Notes: a model not told the origin generated them from the letters alone. A stretch of DNA of 59,793 nucleotides from Deltaproteobacteria bacterium RIFCSPLOWO2_12_FULL_60_19 (GCA_001798595.1 MGSS01000081.1:1-59793), one strand, 5' to 3'. Numbered from the stretch's first letter, positions 32,574 to 42,440 are shown. Made by a program: numbers and translations.

Positions 32574-33512
32574 ATGAATATTTTAGTGACCGGCGCAGGG
32601 CTGATCGGCTGCCACCTGGCGAAACGGCTGGCGGACGGCGGAGATCGCGTCGCGCTGTACGACCTATCCCCCAACAGAGACTACATCGACAAGATCGTCG
32701 GGAAAGACCGCGCGGAGATCGTCGCCGCCGACGTGCGCGACTTGCCTGCCTTGCTGAATGCTCTCAAGCAATCCCAGGCCGATACCGTCGTGCACACCGC
32801 CGGATTGATCGGCAAAAGAGTGGCGGAGAATTCCTACACCGGCGCTACGAACAATATTCTGGCCACGATCCACGTGCTCGAAGCGGCGCGGCTGCTCGGT
32901 TTACGACGCGTGGTTTTCGTCAGCACGTTTGGAGTCTACGATCGGGAGAAGATCAAGCCGGGGCCTGTCACGGAGGACGCGCCCATCGGCGGCCACAATC
33001 TCTACACGACGACGAAGGTTTGCTCCGAACATCTACTTCACGCCTACACCTACCAGTACAACCTGGACAGCGTCATCGTCCGCCCCGCCGGAGTCTTCGG
33101 CCGCGGCCATTACGTGGGCGGCTCGACGGTGGGCAAGGTGGTGCGCGACTTCGCGCTGACCGTGATCAAAGGCGCGCCGTTCACGATCGACGCGAAGCTC
33201 TATTTTTCCAACGAGTATGTCTATGCGAAGGACGTTGCGCTGGCGCTCGAGCTGGCCTGCAAAGCGCAGAGCTTAAAGCAGCGAATCTACAACGCCGGCA
33301 GCGGCGTCGTCACCCGCGCCGCCGACCTCGCCCGGGTCGCGCGCGAGTTGAACCCCAAAGTCGAAGTGAAACTCGTCGGCGCCGGCGACGACGATGAAGA
33401 CCAACCGCTCGACCTCAGCCACTCCAAAGCCGAGCTGGGCTACGTGCCGCAGTATCCGCTCAAAGCGGCGCTAAGGGATTACATGGAGGAGTTGTGGAAC
33501 GAGACGAGGTAG
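32574..33512 (+). CDS. NAD-dependent epimerase/dehydratase (extended SDR)
   Basis: 312 residues. The extended-SDR cofactor loop GAGLIGCH (7-14), DVRDL, the catalytic region VSTFGVYD and YTTTK (Y and K of the active site) are present, followed by the substrate domain with RPAGVFGRGHYVGG. It could act on a nucleotide sugar, or like related proteins on a non-sugar hydroxy acid. It is convergent with the UbiD gene, with one base between the two stop codons. Confidence 0.85.
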   Translation: MNILVTGAGLIGCHLAKRLADGGDRVALYDLSPNRDYIDKIVGKDRAEIVAADVRDLPALLNALKQSQADTVVHTAGLIGKRVAENSYTGATNNILATIHVLEAARLLGLRRVVFVSTFGVYDREKIKPGPVTEDAPIGGHNLYTTTKVCSEHLLHAYTYQYNLDSVIVRPAGVFGRGHYVGGSTVGKVVRDFALTVIKGAPFTIDAKLYFSNEYVYAKDVALALELACKAQSLKQRIYNAGSGVVTRAADLARVARELNPKVEVKLVGAGDDDEDQPLDLSHSKAELGYVPQYPLKAALRDYMEELWNETR

Positions 33513-33513
33513 C

Positions 33514-35127
33514 CTATTTCGCTTTTATTCTCAGTTTCGCCAGCTTCTCGCCCGTTTCATAGTGGCGCCCCTGGACCGCCAGGCGCGCCTCTTCGTCCAG
33601 CTCCTCGTCCCACTGCCCAAGCGAGTAGCCGTACCACGGCATCTCCGGAGTGAGCTTCGGCAGCCCCAGCTCTTCCCAGATCTCGCGCGCGTGCTCCATG
33701 TACTCGCGCTTGGGCAGCGCCACCGGAGGAAACGGCTCCTTCTGAATCGCGTTGCACAGCATGGCGGACTCGTCCGCGGGCAGATGGTAAGAAACGACAT
33801 CCGTCCCGTGCACCTCGTCTTTGTAGCGAAACGGTGGAGCGTGGCCTTTTTCCATGCCGGGCACGATGTGGACGTCGCGGTGCGGCTTCATGCGGTAGCA
33901 CATCGCCCAGAACACCGCCGCCTCGTTGGACGGGTCGATATCTTCGTCCACCGCGACCACGATCTTGCCGACGCCGGGGTGGAAGGAGCAGGCCGCGTGC
34001 AGCGCGCGCCAGACCTCCGCCTCATTGGGCCGCCGCATCTGGATGATGACGAGCTTATAGGTATTGGTCAGCGGCTCGTGCATCTCGACGCGCAGCACGC
34101 TCGTGATGCGGCACTCGTCGCGCAGGTGCAGCAGCATCAGCCGGTCGTAGCCGATCTTGCGAATCATCGATGACTCGCTCGGCGTCACCTGGCTCAGCCA
34201 CGAGACGTAGATCGCGTCCTTGCGGTGTGTCACCGCGCTCACGTCCATGAACGGATTGTACTGGCGCGGATGCATGTAGCCGTGCGACTCGCCGAACGGC
34301 CCTTCGGGCTCGACCCACTCCGTGTTTAAGTAGCCTTCGATCACGATCTCCGACTCCGCGGGAACGTATAAATCCACGGTCTTGCATTTGACCACGCGAA
34401 TCGGCTCGCCGGCCAACCCGCCCGCGATCGCGACTTCATCCACGCCATAGGCGACTTTTTGCACCGAGGTGTAGGAGACGACGGGCGGCGCGCCGATGAC
34501 CAATGCGGCGGGCAGCGGCTGGCCTTTCGCCTGCGCCTTCTTCCAATGGAGATAGATGTCCTGCCCAAGGCCCGACGGGAAGACGCCGATGCGCGTGCGC
34601 GCCTTGAGCTGCCCGCGATAGTTGCCGAGGTTTGGAATGCCGGTTTCAGGATCTTTGGTGATCCAGTGGGAACAGGTGGTGTAGGGCGCGTTGTCGAAGC
34701 CGGGCGTGGAGACGGGCACCGGAAATTCGTCGAGTCCGAACCCCTCGCGCTGAAGCTCGTCGCCGATGTGGATCTCTTCGTGGCACGGCGCGTCTTTGAC
34801 CACGACCGGCGCGATCGGCTGCGACAGCGCCCGCTTCCACTTCTCGTCCATCTCCTCGACGGTGCTGCACCCCATTCCCGTAAAATAGATGGCGCGGTTG
34901 CCGGCGAGCGCGCCGACGACGACCGGAAACTTGTAGCGCCGGCCTTTGGCGTCCGTCACGTTCTCGAACAGCCACGCCTTGCGCTCCGGCTCGGGAATCC
35001 CGCCGCGATATTGCCAGCGCACGAGCGGGTGCAGCTCGGTGTCCTTGTTGATCACGCGCTGGATGCGCCGCAGCAAGCCCTGCGCCTCGAGCTTTTTAAG
35101 ATGTTCGCGCACATCGGAATAACCCAT
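33514..35127 (-). CDS. UbiD-family prenylated-FMN decarboxylase
   Basis: 537 residues. The family decarboxylates or carboxylates aromatic and alpha,beta-unsaturated acids with prenylated FMN and needs a UbiX partner, which is not in this window. Recognisable are the N-terminal domain (MGYSDVREHLKKLEAQGLL), the cofactor/metal region PNLGNYRGQLKA, the EPEGPFGESHGY motif with the conserved Glu, and the C-terminal KIVVAVDEDIDPSN segment. This type is closer to the phenol/aromatic UbiD branch than to UbiD of ubiquinone synthesis (impression). Neighbours offer no pathway beyond the epimerase. Confidence 0.88.
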   Translation of the reverse strand: MGYSDVREHLKKLEAQGLLRRIQRVINKDTELHPLVRWQYRGGIPEPERKAWLFENVTDAKGRRYKFPVVVGALAGNRAIYFTGMGCSTVEEMDEKWKRALSQPIAPVVVKDAPCHEEIHIGDELQREGFGLDEFPVPVSTPGFDNAPYTTCSHWITKDPETGIPNLGNYRGQLKARTRIGVFPSGLGQDIYLHWKKAQAKGQPLPAALVIGAPPVVSYTSVQKVAYGVDEVAIAGGLAGEPIRVVKCKTVDLYVPAESEIVIEGYLNTEWVEPEGPFGESHGYMHPRQYNPFMDVSAVTHRKDAIYVSWLSQVTPSESSMIRKIGYDRLMLLHLRDECRITSVLRVEMHEPLTNTYKLVIIQMRRPNEAEVWRALHAACSFHPGVGKIVVAVDEDIDPSNEAAVFWAMCYRMKPHRDVHIVPGMEKGHAPPFRYKDEVHGTDVVSYHLPADESAMLCNAIQKEPFPPVALPKREYMEHAREIWEELGLPKLTPEMPWYGYSLGQWDEELDEEARLAVQGRHYETGEKLAKLRIKAK

Positions 35128-35453
35128 GATTCTTCTCCCCTGCTAAAGTTTTTCGAACACTGACTTTCCCATCGAGGGCTCGGACATCGCCCCGCTGCGC
35201 CACGTTTCCGTCTCTGCTTGAGGACTTCAGAACATTTGTCGGAGGGACCGGCTCGGCCTCGATAGGGAATGCCGTAAGAAATAACCGAGAAACCGCCGTG
35301 AGTCAAACCGAGCGCGCGATCTCGGGAGGGCCAAGGCCGGAGATGAATGCCCTGCGCCACGCGTTCACCGCAAGCCTGCCGGACCATCCCAGGCACTCGG
35401 GATCGTTCGTCCCGTGAACGAACGAGTCGCCGATAAAACAGAGACCTAAGTCA
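35128..35453. other. Gene-free interval of 326 bp
   Basis: No convincing coding region, promoter or RNA gene was seen. It contains a small hairpin CGTTCG...CGAACG (35404-35424) and GC-rich unique sequence. Both flanking genes (UbiD and GNAT) run on the minus strand, so this is the upstream region of ubiD and should hold its promoter, which I could not place. Confidence 0.5.
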
Positions 35454-36023
35454 TCACTCTTCATGCGCAGTCTCCGGCGCGTTGCGGTATCGAAGGGACC
35501 TAGGCCAATCTTCCGCCAGTATCGCCCACCGTTCGTGATCCCGCCAGCACCCGGCCACCTTCAAGTACCGCGGCGAAAAACCCTCGTGGCGAAAGCCCAA
35601 GCTGCCAACCAGCTTTCGCGAAGCGATGTTGCCCGGTTGGATGTTGGCTTCCAACCGATGCAGCCGCAGCCTCTTGAATGCGTGAGCGACGACCTGTGCC
35701 AAGCCCCCCCGCATCAAGCCGCGTCCGGCGTAAGGCGCGAACGCATAGTAGCCGAGGTAGCCGCTCTGAAAGTTGCCGCGCACGATTTCACTCAGGTTCA
35801 CCACGCCGACCAGATCGTCGTGCTCTCGCGACCAAACAAAGAAAGCGGCATGACTCGTGGTTCGTTGTCTTGCTAGATACGCCCGAAACGCCTTCGCCGT
35901 GGCCGGCGGACTGACCCAGGGCCGGTGCAGCTTCCGGCTGCGGCGCACCGCCGCGAGAAACGTCGCCTCATCCCGACGACTCGGCGCGCGAATCGTCACG
36001 GATTTATTCAGCTCTTTGAGCAT
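35454..36023 (-). CDS. GNAT N-acetyltransferase, RimJ/RimL type
   Basis: 189 residues. It shows the acetyl-CoA pyrophosphate loop YAGRGLMRGGLAQV and the RimJ-like tail LEANIQPGNIASRKLVGSLGFRHEGFSPRYLKVAG. Relatives acetylate the N-terminal amino group of ribosomal proteins or small amines. The ATG is 13 bases after the stop of the upstream GNAT gene, so the two form an operon although they are only distantly alike. Confidence 0.88.
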   Translation of the reverse strand: MLKELNKSVTIRAPSRRDEATFLAAVRRSRKLHRPWVSPPATAKAFRAYLARQRTTSHAAFFVWSREHDDLVGVVNLSEIVRGNFQSGYLGYYAFAPYAGRGLMRGGLAQVVAHAFKRLRLHRLEANIQPGNIASRKLVGSLGFRHEGFSPRYLKVAGCWRDHERWAILAEDWPRSLRYRNAPETAHEE

Positions 36024-36035
36024 GCTCCCAACGCT

Positions 36036-36569
36036 CTACTTCACGACGGCGTAGCAGTAGCAATCCCTTGGCTCGTCGCTCCGGTTTGGGTGCATGGTCC
36101 AGCGGCGCAGGATTCCCTCGCGCTTCATTCCAACCTTTTCCATTACACGCGCGGAGGCCGGGTTCTCCACGTCGCAGACGGCCCAAATGCGATATACCTC
36201 CCGCTCGCTGATCGACCAGTTCACCACCGCTTGAACCGCCTCGGTCATGTAGCCCTTGCCCCAAAACCGTTTAGCCAAGACATACCCCAACTCCACTTTG
36301 TGGCCATCGACCCGCACTCCGACCGCTCCCAACAGTTGATTGTCCTCCTTCCTTAAGACTACCCAGCCGAACGCTGCGCCTTCCCTCCACGCCGTGGCAG
36401 AGGCGCGCAAGTGCTCGCGCGTGTCTTCCAGCTTCCCCGTGGGCTTCCAGGTGAGATACATCGTGACTTCAAGGTCCTGAGCGTACTCGGCAAAGATCGC
36501 CTCTGCGTCTTCGATCACCGGACGGCGCAATCGCAGGCGGTCCGTTTCAAAAATTTCCGGTGGTCTCAC
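36036..36569 (-). CDS. GNAT N-acetyltransferase, RimJ/RimL type
   Basis: 177 residues. The substrate half begins ETDRLRLRRPVIEDAEAIF. The acetyl-CoA loop is AKRFWGKGYMTEAVQAVVNW (118-137), followed by VCDVENPASARVMEKVGMKREG, as in RimJ/RimL-like enzymes of antibiotic or ribosomal-protein acetylation. First of two adjacent acetyltransferase genes on the minus strand. About 215 bp without a gene separate it from comEC. Confidence 0.88.
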   Translation of the reverse strand: MRPPEIFETDRLRLRRPVIEDAEAIFAEYAQDLEVTMYLTWKPTGKLEDTREHLRASATAWREGAAFGWVVLRKEDNQLLGAVGVRVDGHKVELGYVLAKRFWGKGYMTEAVQAVVNWSISEREVYRIWAVCDVENPASARVMEKVGMKREGILRRWTMHPNRSDEPRDCYCYAVVK

Positions 36570-36784
36570 TGGCCTCTCCGTACAGTGGTAAGCAAGCTTC
36601 GATCGCGACTACGATGAATTTAAGGATGACCGGCACATCGCGCTCCGTCGCCGCCGCAATCCGAAAATCGCTTGCTTCACTCACGGTCTTTTCCTCCGAG
36701 CAGTGCCCATCCAAGCACAGCGCCGGCATAGGGTCAACTAGATTTCTCACATTGGAAGCCGTGAAGGCTATTGCGAGTGACGAG

Positions 36785-39271
36785 TCAACGAATAAACGAT
36801 TTAGAAAGCGTCCCGGTTGTCCCGCTCCGGTAGGTTCGATAGCGGATTGTTCGCCCGTCTGTCTCGATCGTGATCGCGCCGTCGCGATCGGTGCGGAGAA
36901 TTTCGGCGCCGGCGGCCGTGTAGTTGACCAGGACTTCGTCGCGCGGCAGGCCGAAAGAATTCCGCTGGCCCACGGAGAAAATCGCCAGCCTGGGCCTGAC
37001 CGCTGAGACGAACTCCTCCGCGCTCGCAGTCGCGCTGCCGTGGCGCGGAACTTTGACGACGGCGCTCGAAAGATCGGCGCCGGTGCGGAGCAACGCCGCC
37101 TCGTCCTTCGCGTCGATATCGCTTGCGAAGAGCAGATCAACCTCGCCGAAGCTCAGGCGCAGGACAGCGGAGAGATCGCCCGTCTTATCGTCCACCGGAT
37201 AGAGAACGCAAATCTTTACCTGCTCGATCACGCGACACGGGTCGCGGCTGCTGAGATACAGTTTCTTGATCCCGGCCCGATCGACCGCTTCTTCCAATCC
37301 TTCATAACGGGCCGTGCGTCCCTTTCCCGGCCCCGACCAGAACTCCTCCGGCGCAAACTGCTCGACGATGCTTTTCATTCCGCCGTAGTGGTCCACCCGC
37401 GGATGGCTGACCAGCAGATAATCCACCCTGAGAATCTTCCGCAAGCGGAGAAACGGCGCGACGATAAAATCCCCGGTGTCGAACTCCGGGCTCGCCGACC
37501 CGCCGGCATCGATCAAAAGCACCTTCGACCCCGGAAACTCCACCACCGCGGCATCGCCGTGCCCCACGCTTAAGTGAGTTACTCTAAGCTCCTTGCGATG
37601 CCATCGTTCCTGCCACCAATAGGCGATGTCCGCGACGAGCAACAGAGAGACCGCCCCAACCGCGACGACGACGTGCGCTCTGCGGCGAAACAGCAGGATC
37701 GAGAGGATCGCAAGATAGAGCAATCCTATTTCCAGAACGTTCGGGATCGGCACCGCCACGTTCGCCATCGGCAAGTGCGATAGGAAGCGCACCACCTGAT
37801 TCAGCACCGACAGCAGCGGCTCGGCGAGCCAGACCAGCGGCGTTGCAAGGGCGGGAGCGACCAACGCGAAACCACCGATCGTTAGCCCCAGAGGCACGAT
37901 GATAAAACCGACGAACGGAACCACCAATGGATTCGAGACAAACCCAGCCCAGGAGAGGTGGCCGAAGTGATGCGCGATCAACGGTCCGGTTCCGATCGTG
38001 GCCAGAACCGGGACCGCCAGATAGAACGCCGCCCGGCGGAGCCTCGGCCGGAGCCAGCTCCGCTCTTGCGGCAACTCCTCGCGAGGCGAAGGCGGCCACC
38101 ACTCCAGCATCTTGCGCGATCCCCAGACGATGAAGAGCACCGCGAGAAACGAGAGCTGAAACGAAATATCCATGACCACGCCGGGCCAGGCGAGAGCGAT
38201 CAGCAGCGCGGCGAACGCGAGACTGGCGAAGACCTCCTCCTCGCGGTCGAGCAGCACCGCCAGCTCGTAAACCCCGATCATGATCGCCGAGCGGAGCGTG
38301 GGAATCGCCGCGCCCGCCAGCGCGGTGTAGAAAAGGACGGCGATAAACGAGCAGAAGGTGGAGATTTTCAACAGGTTGCAGCGCAGCAGCAGCGTGACGC
38401 TGAGCGAGCCGAGAAAGCGCACGAGGAAGAACACCACCAGCCCCAACATTCCGACGTGCAGGCCGGAGATGGACAAGACGTGATTCACGCCCGCGGCGGT
38501 GAATGCCCCGCGCGCTTCCTGCGATAGGCTGGCCATGTCGCCCACCACCAGGGCCCTCATCAGCGCCCCGTTCTCGCCGGTCATGCGGGTTTCAATATAG
38601 CGGCGAATCTCCCGGCGAAGATGCTCCACCGATTGCCACAGCCCTCTTCGCGCTCTGCCTAATAGTTCCACCCCCTGGTCGCTCACGAGAAATCCGGTCG
38701 CGTAGATCTCCCGCCGCGCCAGGTAAGCGGCGTAGTCGAAGCCGCCCGGATTGCCCGCGTCGCGCGGGATTTGCGGTCTTATCCAAAAACGCACCCGGTC
38801 CCCGTAGCGCCACTCTTTGGTCGTGTTGCGAACCGTGAGCAAGAGATCGCCGGCGACTTCCCGCGCGCCGGTCGGCTGCCAGATGCGCAGCGACCGCACG
38901 ATCCAACGGCTGCGCTGCGGCAGCTTTTCCGGCTCCGCGCGCAGCTCGCCTTCGAGGTAGATCTGCTCTCCCTCCCGCATCACCGAGCGCAGATGGTAAG
39001 GCGGAAATTGTGGGCTGAGGATTTGTGCGTGCCGCCAATAACCCGACGCCAAAGCCGAAGCGGCAAGCAGGTAAAGAATCGTCCAGGCGATTCCGCCGCG
39101 CCGGAAAAAGATCGGCAGTGGTAGGAGGAGCAGCAGAAAAGAGAGCGGAGGAAGCACCGGGCCGACCACCACGGCCTGGCCGAGAAGGATAGCCAGCGTT
39201 GTGACGATAAGCCAGGTGGAGGGGTAGCGGGAGAGCAGGCCTTGAGATCGTGAAGCGGCGTTGGCGCTCAT
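36785..39271 (-). CDS. comEC: ComEC/Rec2-type DNA-uptake channel protein
   Basis: 828 residues with three recognised parts. An N-terminal DUF4131/OB-like region with two helices covers about 1-210. The competence domain with its many helices (about 230-515) contains the NHVLSISGLHVGMLG motif. A C-terminal metallo-beta-lactamase-like domain (about 565-810) has LSVGHGDAAVVEFPG and SHPRVDHYGG, the metal-binding histidines of the fold. In competent bacteria it moves single-stranded DNA across the inner membrane. Seven bases separate its start from the uvrC stop, so it probably shares a transcript with uvrC. No other competence genes are visible here. Confidence 0.92.
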   Translation of the reverse strand: MSANAASRSQGLLSRYPSTWLIVTTLAILLGQAVVVGPVLPPLSFLLLLLPLPIFFRRGGIAWTILYLLAASALASGYWRHAQILSPQFPPYHLRSVMREGEQIYLEGELRAEPEKLPQRSRWIVRSLRIWQPTGAREVAGDLLLTVRNTTKEWRYGDRVRFWIRPQIPRDAGNPGGFDYAAYLARREIYATGFLVSDQGVELLGRARRGLWQSVEHLRREIRRYIETRMTGENGALMRALVVGDMASLSQEARGAFTAAGVNHVLSISGLHVGMLGLVVFFLVRFLGSLSVTLLLRCNLLKISTFCSFIAVLFYTALAGAAIPTLRSAIMIGVYELAVLLDREEEVFASLAFAALLIALAWPGVVMDISFQLSFLAVLFIVWGSRKMLEWWPPSPREELPQERSWLRPRLRRAAFYLAVPVLATIGTGPLIAHHFGHLSWAGFVSNPLVVPFVGFIIVPLGLTIGGFALVAPALATPLVWLAEPLLSVLNQVVRFLSHLPMANVAVPIPNVLEIGLLYLAILSILLFRRRAHVVVAVGAVSLLLVADIAYWWQERWHRKELRVTHLSVGHGDAAVVEFPGSKVLLIDAGGSASPEFDTGDFIVAPFLRLRKILRVDYLLVSHPRVDHYGGMKSIVEQFAPEEFWSGPGKGRTARYEGLEEAVDRAGIKKLYLSSRDPCRVIEQVKICVLYPVDDKTGDLSAVLRLSFGEVDLLFASDIDAKDEAALLRTGADLSSAVVKVPRHGSATASAEEFVSAVRPRLAIFSVGQRNSFGLPRDEVLVNYTAAGAEILRTDRDGAITIETDGRTIRYRTYRSGTTGTLSKSFIR

Positions 39272-39278
39272 ACGGCTC

Positions 39279-41129
39279 TCAGCTTGAAGCGGATTTCACA
39301 GATTGAAGAATCTCCTGGGCGACCTTCTCGTTGATCGACGGAACCTTGAGCAGCTCTTCCAGCGACGCCTGTTCGATACGCTTGACGCTGCCGAAGGCGC
39401 GGAGCAGCGCCCGCTTGCGCGCGCCGCCGACGCCGGGAATCTTCTCCAGCGCCGAATAGAGGGTCTGCTTGGCCCTGAGCTTTTGGTGGTACGTGATCGC
39501 AAAACGATGCGCTTCGTCGCGCACCCGCTGGAGCAGGAAGAGAGCATTCGAGTTGCGCTTTAGAATGACGGGGTTACTCCGGCCCGGCAGGAACACGCGC
39601 TCCTCGACGCGCTCGATCTCCGCGCTCCGCGCCGCGCGCTGCACGCGCATCTTCGCCAGCCCGAGAACATCGATGTCGTCGCGGATGTTCAATTCGCCGA
39701 GCGCCGACAGCGCCATGCCGAGCTGCCCCTTGCCCCCGTCCACGACCACCAGGTCGGGCAGGTCGCCTTCCTCGACGCCCCGGCTGAAGCGCCGCTTGAG
39801 CACCTCATACATCATCGCGAAATCGTTCCCGCCGGGATCCGCGCTCACCGTGCGGATGCGATAGTGGCGGTAGCGGTTCTTGTCCGGCTCGCCGTTAAAG
39901 AACGTCACCATCGAGCCGACGGCGTGCGCGCCCTGAATATTGGAGATATCGTAGCACTCGATCCGCTGGGGAAAGTGCTTGAGCCGCAGCCGCTCTTGCA
40001 GCTCGACGAGCATCTTCTCTCTCGCCTTGTCCTGATCGTGGCGCTCGAAAAAACTCTGACGCGCGTTTTGCGCCGCCATCTCGACCAGCTGCCGCTTGTC
40101 GCCCCTCTGCGGGCAGACGACCGAGACGTTTCTCCCCTTGCGCTCGCTCAACACCTCTTCTCGAATGGCGCGGTCTTCCACTTCCACCGGCAGCAGCACC
40201 TCCTCCGGCACGAACCGGTCTCCTTGATAGAACTGCGTCAGCAGCGACTCGATGACCTCTTCGTCGGAAAATTCTAAATCCTCGAACGAGTAGGCCTGAT
40301 TGCCGGTAAGTTTTCCCTGGCGGACAAAAAGAATCTGGACTTCGATGAAGCCGCCTTCGCGATAGAGGCCGAAGATGTCCTGGTCCGCGCCCCAGTGCGA
40401 GACCATGCGCTGCTTCTCGACCGTCTTTTCGATCGCCTGGAGCTGGTCGCGGATCTCCGCCGCCGCCTCGAAATCCAACGCCTCCGCCCGCTCTTCCATC
40501 CTGCGCCTAAGCTCCTCCGCCAGCTCCTGACGCTTGCCCTCGATAAACAGGATCGCCTGCCGCAGGTTCTCCTGGTACTCCTTGGGATCGACCGGCAGGA
40601 CGCAGGGGGCGAGACAGCGCTTGATTTGATATTGGAGACAGGGCCGGGCGCGGTTTTTGAAATTGTATTCGGTGCAGTTTCTGAGCAGAAAGTGCTTCTC
40701 GATGATGTCGAGTGTCTCGCGCACGGCGACGGCGGAAGAATAGGGCCCGAAGTAGCGGCCGCCGTCCTTGACGATTTTCCGCGTGACGACGATCCTCGGC
40801 CAGGGATGCTTCACGTTGATTTTGATGCTGAGGTAGCTCTTGTCGTCTTTGAGGCGGATGTTATAGCGCGGCTTGTACTGCTTGATGAGGTTGTTTTCGA
40901 GAATCAGCGCCTCTTTTTCGTTGGCCGTGACCAGCGTCTCTACGTCCTCGACCCGCCGCATCAAAAACGCGACCTGCGAGCGCCCGTCGCCGCTGCGAAA
41001 ATAGGCGCGCACCCGCACCCTCAAATCCTTCGCCTTGCCAACGTAGATCACCTTGCCGCCCTTGTCGCGCATGAGATACACGCCGGGCCGGGAAGGCAAA
41101 GTGTCGAGTTTTTCTTCGAGGACTGCCAT
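39279..41129 (-). CDS. uvrC: Excinuclease ABC subunit C
   Basis: 616 residues, standard length. Makes the two incisions in nucleotide excision repair. An N-terminal GIY-YIG nuclease domain (PGVYLMRDKGGKVIYVGKAK, about 16-35), a UVR domain near 205-240 that docks on UvrB, an RNase H-like nuclease domain with ECYDISNIQG, and C-terminal HhH motifs (KIPGVGGARKRALLRAFGS) are all present. It is transcribed ahead of comEC. uvrB lies 7.5 kb away on the same strand. Confidence 0.96.
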   Translation of the reverse strand: MAVLEEKLDTLPSRPGVYLMRDKGGKVIYVGKAKDLRVRVRAYFRSGDGRSQVAFLMRRVEDVETLVTANEKEALILENNLIKQYKPRYNIRLKDDKSYLSIKINVKHPWPRIVVTRKIVKDGGRYFGPYSSAVAVRETLDIIEKHFLLRNCTEYNFKNRARPCLQYQIKRCLAPCVLPVDPKEYQENLRQAILFIEGKRQELAEELRRRMEERAEALDFEAAAEIRDQLQAIEKTVEKQRMVSHWGADQDIFGLYREGGFIEVQILFVRQGKLTGNQAYSFEDLEFSDEEVIESLLTQFYQGDRFVPEEVLLPVEVEDRAIREEVLSERKGRNVSVVCPQRGDKRQLVEMAAQNARQSFFERHDQDKAREKMLVELQERLRLKHFPQRIECYDISNIQGAHAVGSMVTFFNGEPDKNRYRHYRIRTVSADPGGNDFAMMYEVLKRRFSRGVEEGDLPDLVVVDGGKGQLGMALSALGELNIRDDIDVLGLAKMRVQRAARSAEIERVEERVFLPGRSNPVILKRNSNALFLLQRVRDEAHRFAITYHQKLRAKQTLYSALEKIPGVGGARKRALLRAFGSVKRIEQASLEELLKVPSINEKVAQEILQSVKSASS

Positions 41130-41246
41130 AGGAGAAGCTGTCAGCTAAGCGAATTATAGCATAGAGCAGAGTTCTGCGGCTCATCAACCTGCTAACAACG
41201 CTTGGGCTGACTGTTGCGAGCGTCCGTGCTGCAAGCTGACATCGCC

Positions 41247-41276
41247 TTGACCTTCTTAACAGCATGGTGCTAGCCT
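41247..41276 (+). promoter_or_regulatory. Possible promoter of an orphan binding-protein gene
   Basis: TTGACC (41247-41252), an 18-bp spacer and TAGCCT (41271-41276). The paralogous gene at 43915 has a matching arrangement with TTGACG at 43862-43867 and TAGTCCT starting at 43885, which supports a conserved upstream region. Confidence 0.35.
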
Positions 41277-41301
41277 GCGCAGCAGTAAACGGAGGTGCTC
41301 C

Positions 41302-42285
41302 ATGCGAGTTTCAGCCGGAATCCTTGCCGTCCTTGCGCTACTGGCTTCCGCGGCATCTGTCTCCGCCGAGGAGCGGATGCGGCTTGCCTGGGCGGGTGTC
41401 AGTCCCACCAACAGCCCGATCTGGACGATTCAGGACAGGAAGCTGCTGCAGAAGCAGGGCGTCAACCCTGAGATCATCGCCATCAGCGCCAGTCCCACGG
41501 TCCTCCAGGCGCTGTTGGCCGGCGAGATCGACGCGGCAAGCATCTCCGTGACCACGCTGACCAGCTCCCGCCTCGCGGGCGCGGACACGGTGATGATCCT
41601 CGGCGTCGTGCCGACGTTCGTGGACCATATCGTCTCGGTGGCGGGCATCACCCGGGTGGAACAGCTCAAAGGAAAGGTTGGCGGCGTCAACCGCCTCGGC
41701 AGCACCTCCGACCTGGGGCTACGCCTCGCGCTGAGGAAGCTGGGCATCGAGCCGGATAAAGACGCGAAGATCCTCCCCGTGGGAGGGAACCCCGAGCGCT
41801 TCGCGGCGCTGTCGAAAGGGCTGGTGCAATTCACCATCATGCCCGAGCCTTTTGTACGCCAGGCGGAGAATCTCGGCTTCAGAAACCTCTTTAACATCGG
41901 CTCGCTGAACATCCCCTTCTGGTGGAACGGCATCCTGACGAGGGAGGCCATCGCGAAAACGAAGCGGCCTCTGTTGATGAAGCTCGTGCGGGCGATGGTC
42001 GAGGCGATCCATATTTTGAAGACCGACAAGGAATATGCCAAAGCGATGTTCGCCAAGAATCTCGGAATCACGGACCCGGAAGGGCTCGAGCGAGCGTACC
42101 GTGACTACAGCTCGGTCTTCCCAGAAACGCCCTACCCCGTCCCGGAGGGAGTAAAAACGATGCTCGACGACATGGCGCCGCGCAATCCGAAGGCTGCGGC
42201 GGCGGACCCGAAAGTCTTCGTCGATCTGACCTTCGTCAAAGAGCTGGAAGACTCCGGCTTCATCAGGCAGCTTTATAAGAGATAG
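41302..42285 (+). CDS. NMT1-like solute-binding protein without permease, paralogue A
   Basis: 327 residues. A Sec signal peptide (1-22, ending VSAEE) is followed by IRxAWAG-type start (MRLAWAGVSPTNSPIWTIQD). GGAGG precedes the ATG. It is closely similar over its whole length to the protein at 43915, sharing for example VNRLGSTSDLGLRLALRKLG and MPEPFVR. The long family motif ASPTVLQALLAGEID indicates NMT1/TauA. No ABC permease or ATPase is adjacent. It may serve one of the two complete importers in the window or a distant one. Confidence 0.87.
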   Translation: MRVSAGILAVLALLASAASVSAEERMRLAWAGVSPTNSPIWTIQDRKLLQKQGVNPEIIAISASPTVLQALLAGEIDAASISVTTLTSSRLAGADTVMILGVVPTFVDHIVSVAGITRVEQLKGKVGGVNRLGSTSDLGLRLALRKLGIEPDKDAKILPVGGNPERFAALSKGLVQFTIMPEPFVRQAENLGFRNLFNIGSLNIPFWWNGILTREAIAKTKRPLLMKLVRAMVEAIHILKTDKEYAKAMFAKNLGITDPEGLERAYRDYSSVFPETPYPVPEGVKTMLDDMAPRNPKAAAADPKVFVDLTFVKELEDSGFIRQLYKR

Positions 42286-42302
42286 GCGTGAGACGCCAGA
42301 CA

Positions 42303-42437
42303 CCGTGTTCGTGTCACTTCGAGGCCGCCCTCCCAAGTTTCGCGCCCGTGTTCGTGTTTCTTAGGTTCGAGCAAGAGTCGCGAGCACGGCATTTGTCCGA
42401 GCACGAGCACGGTTCGATTGGGCCTTTTTCAACGGCC
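42303..42437. repeat. Word-type inverted repeat plus dispersed element end
   Basis: CCGTGTTCGTGT occurs at 42303 and, shortened to CCGTGTTCGTGTTTC, at 42346. GAGCACGAGCACGG (42399-42412) is the imperfect complement. Adjacent, GGCCTTTTTCAACGGCC (42421-42437) is the complement of the element end at 5780-5796 except for one base. Confidence 0.5.
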
Positions 42438-42440
42438 TGC

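Noticed and set aside
36547-37140. A 197-residue minus-strand frame overlapping the end of comEC
   Set aside because: Its N-terminal two thirds is a shifted frame of comEC. The 36570-36784 gap shows no ribosome site or family signal, so no gene is called there.
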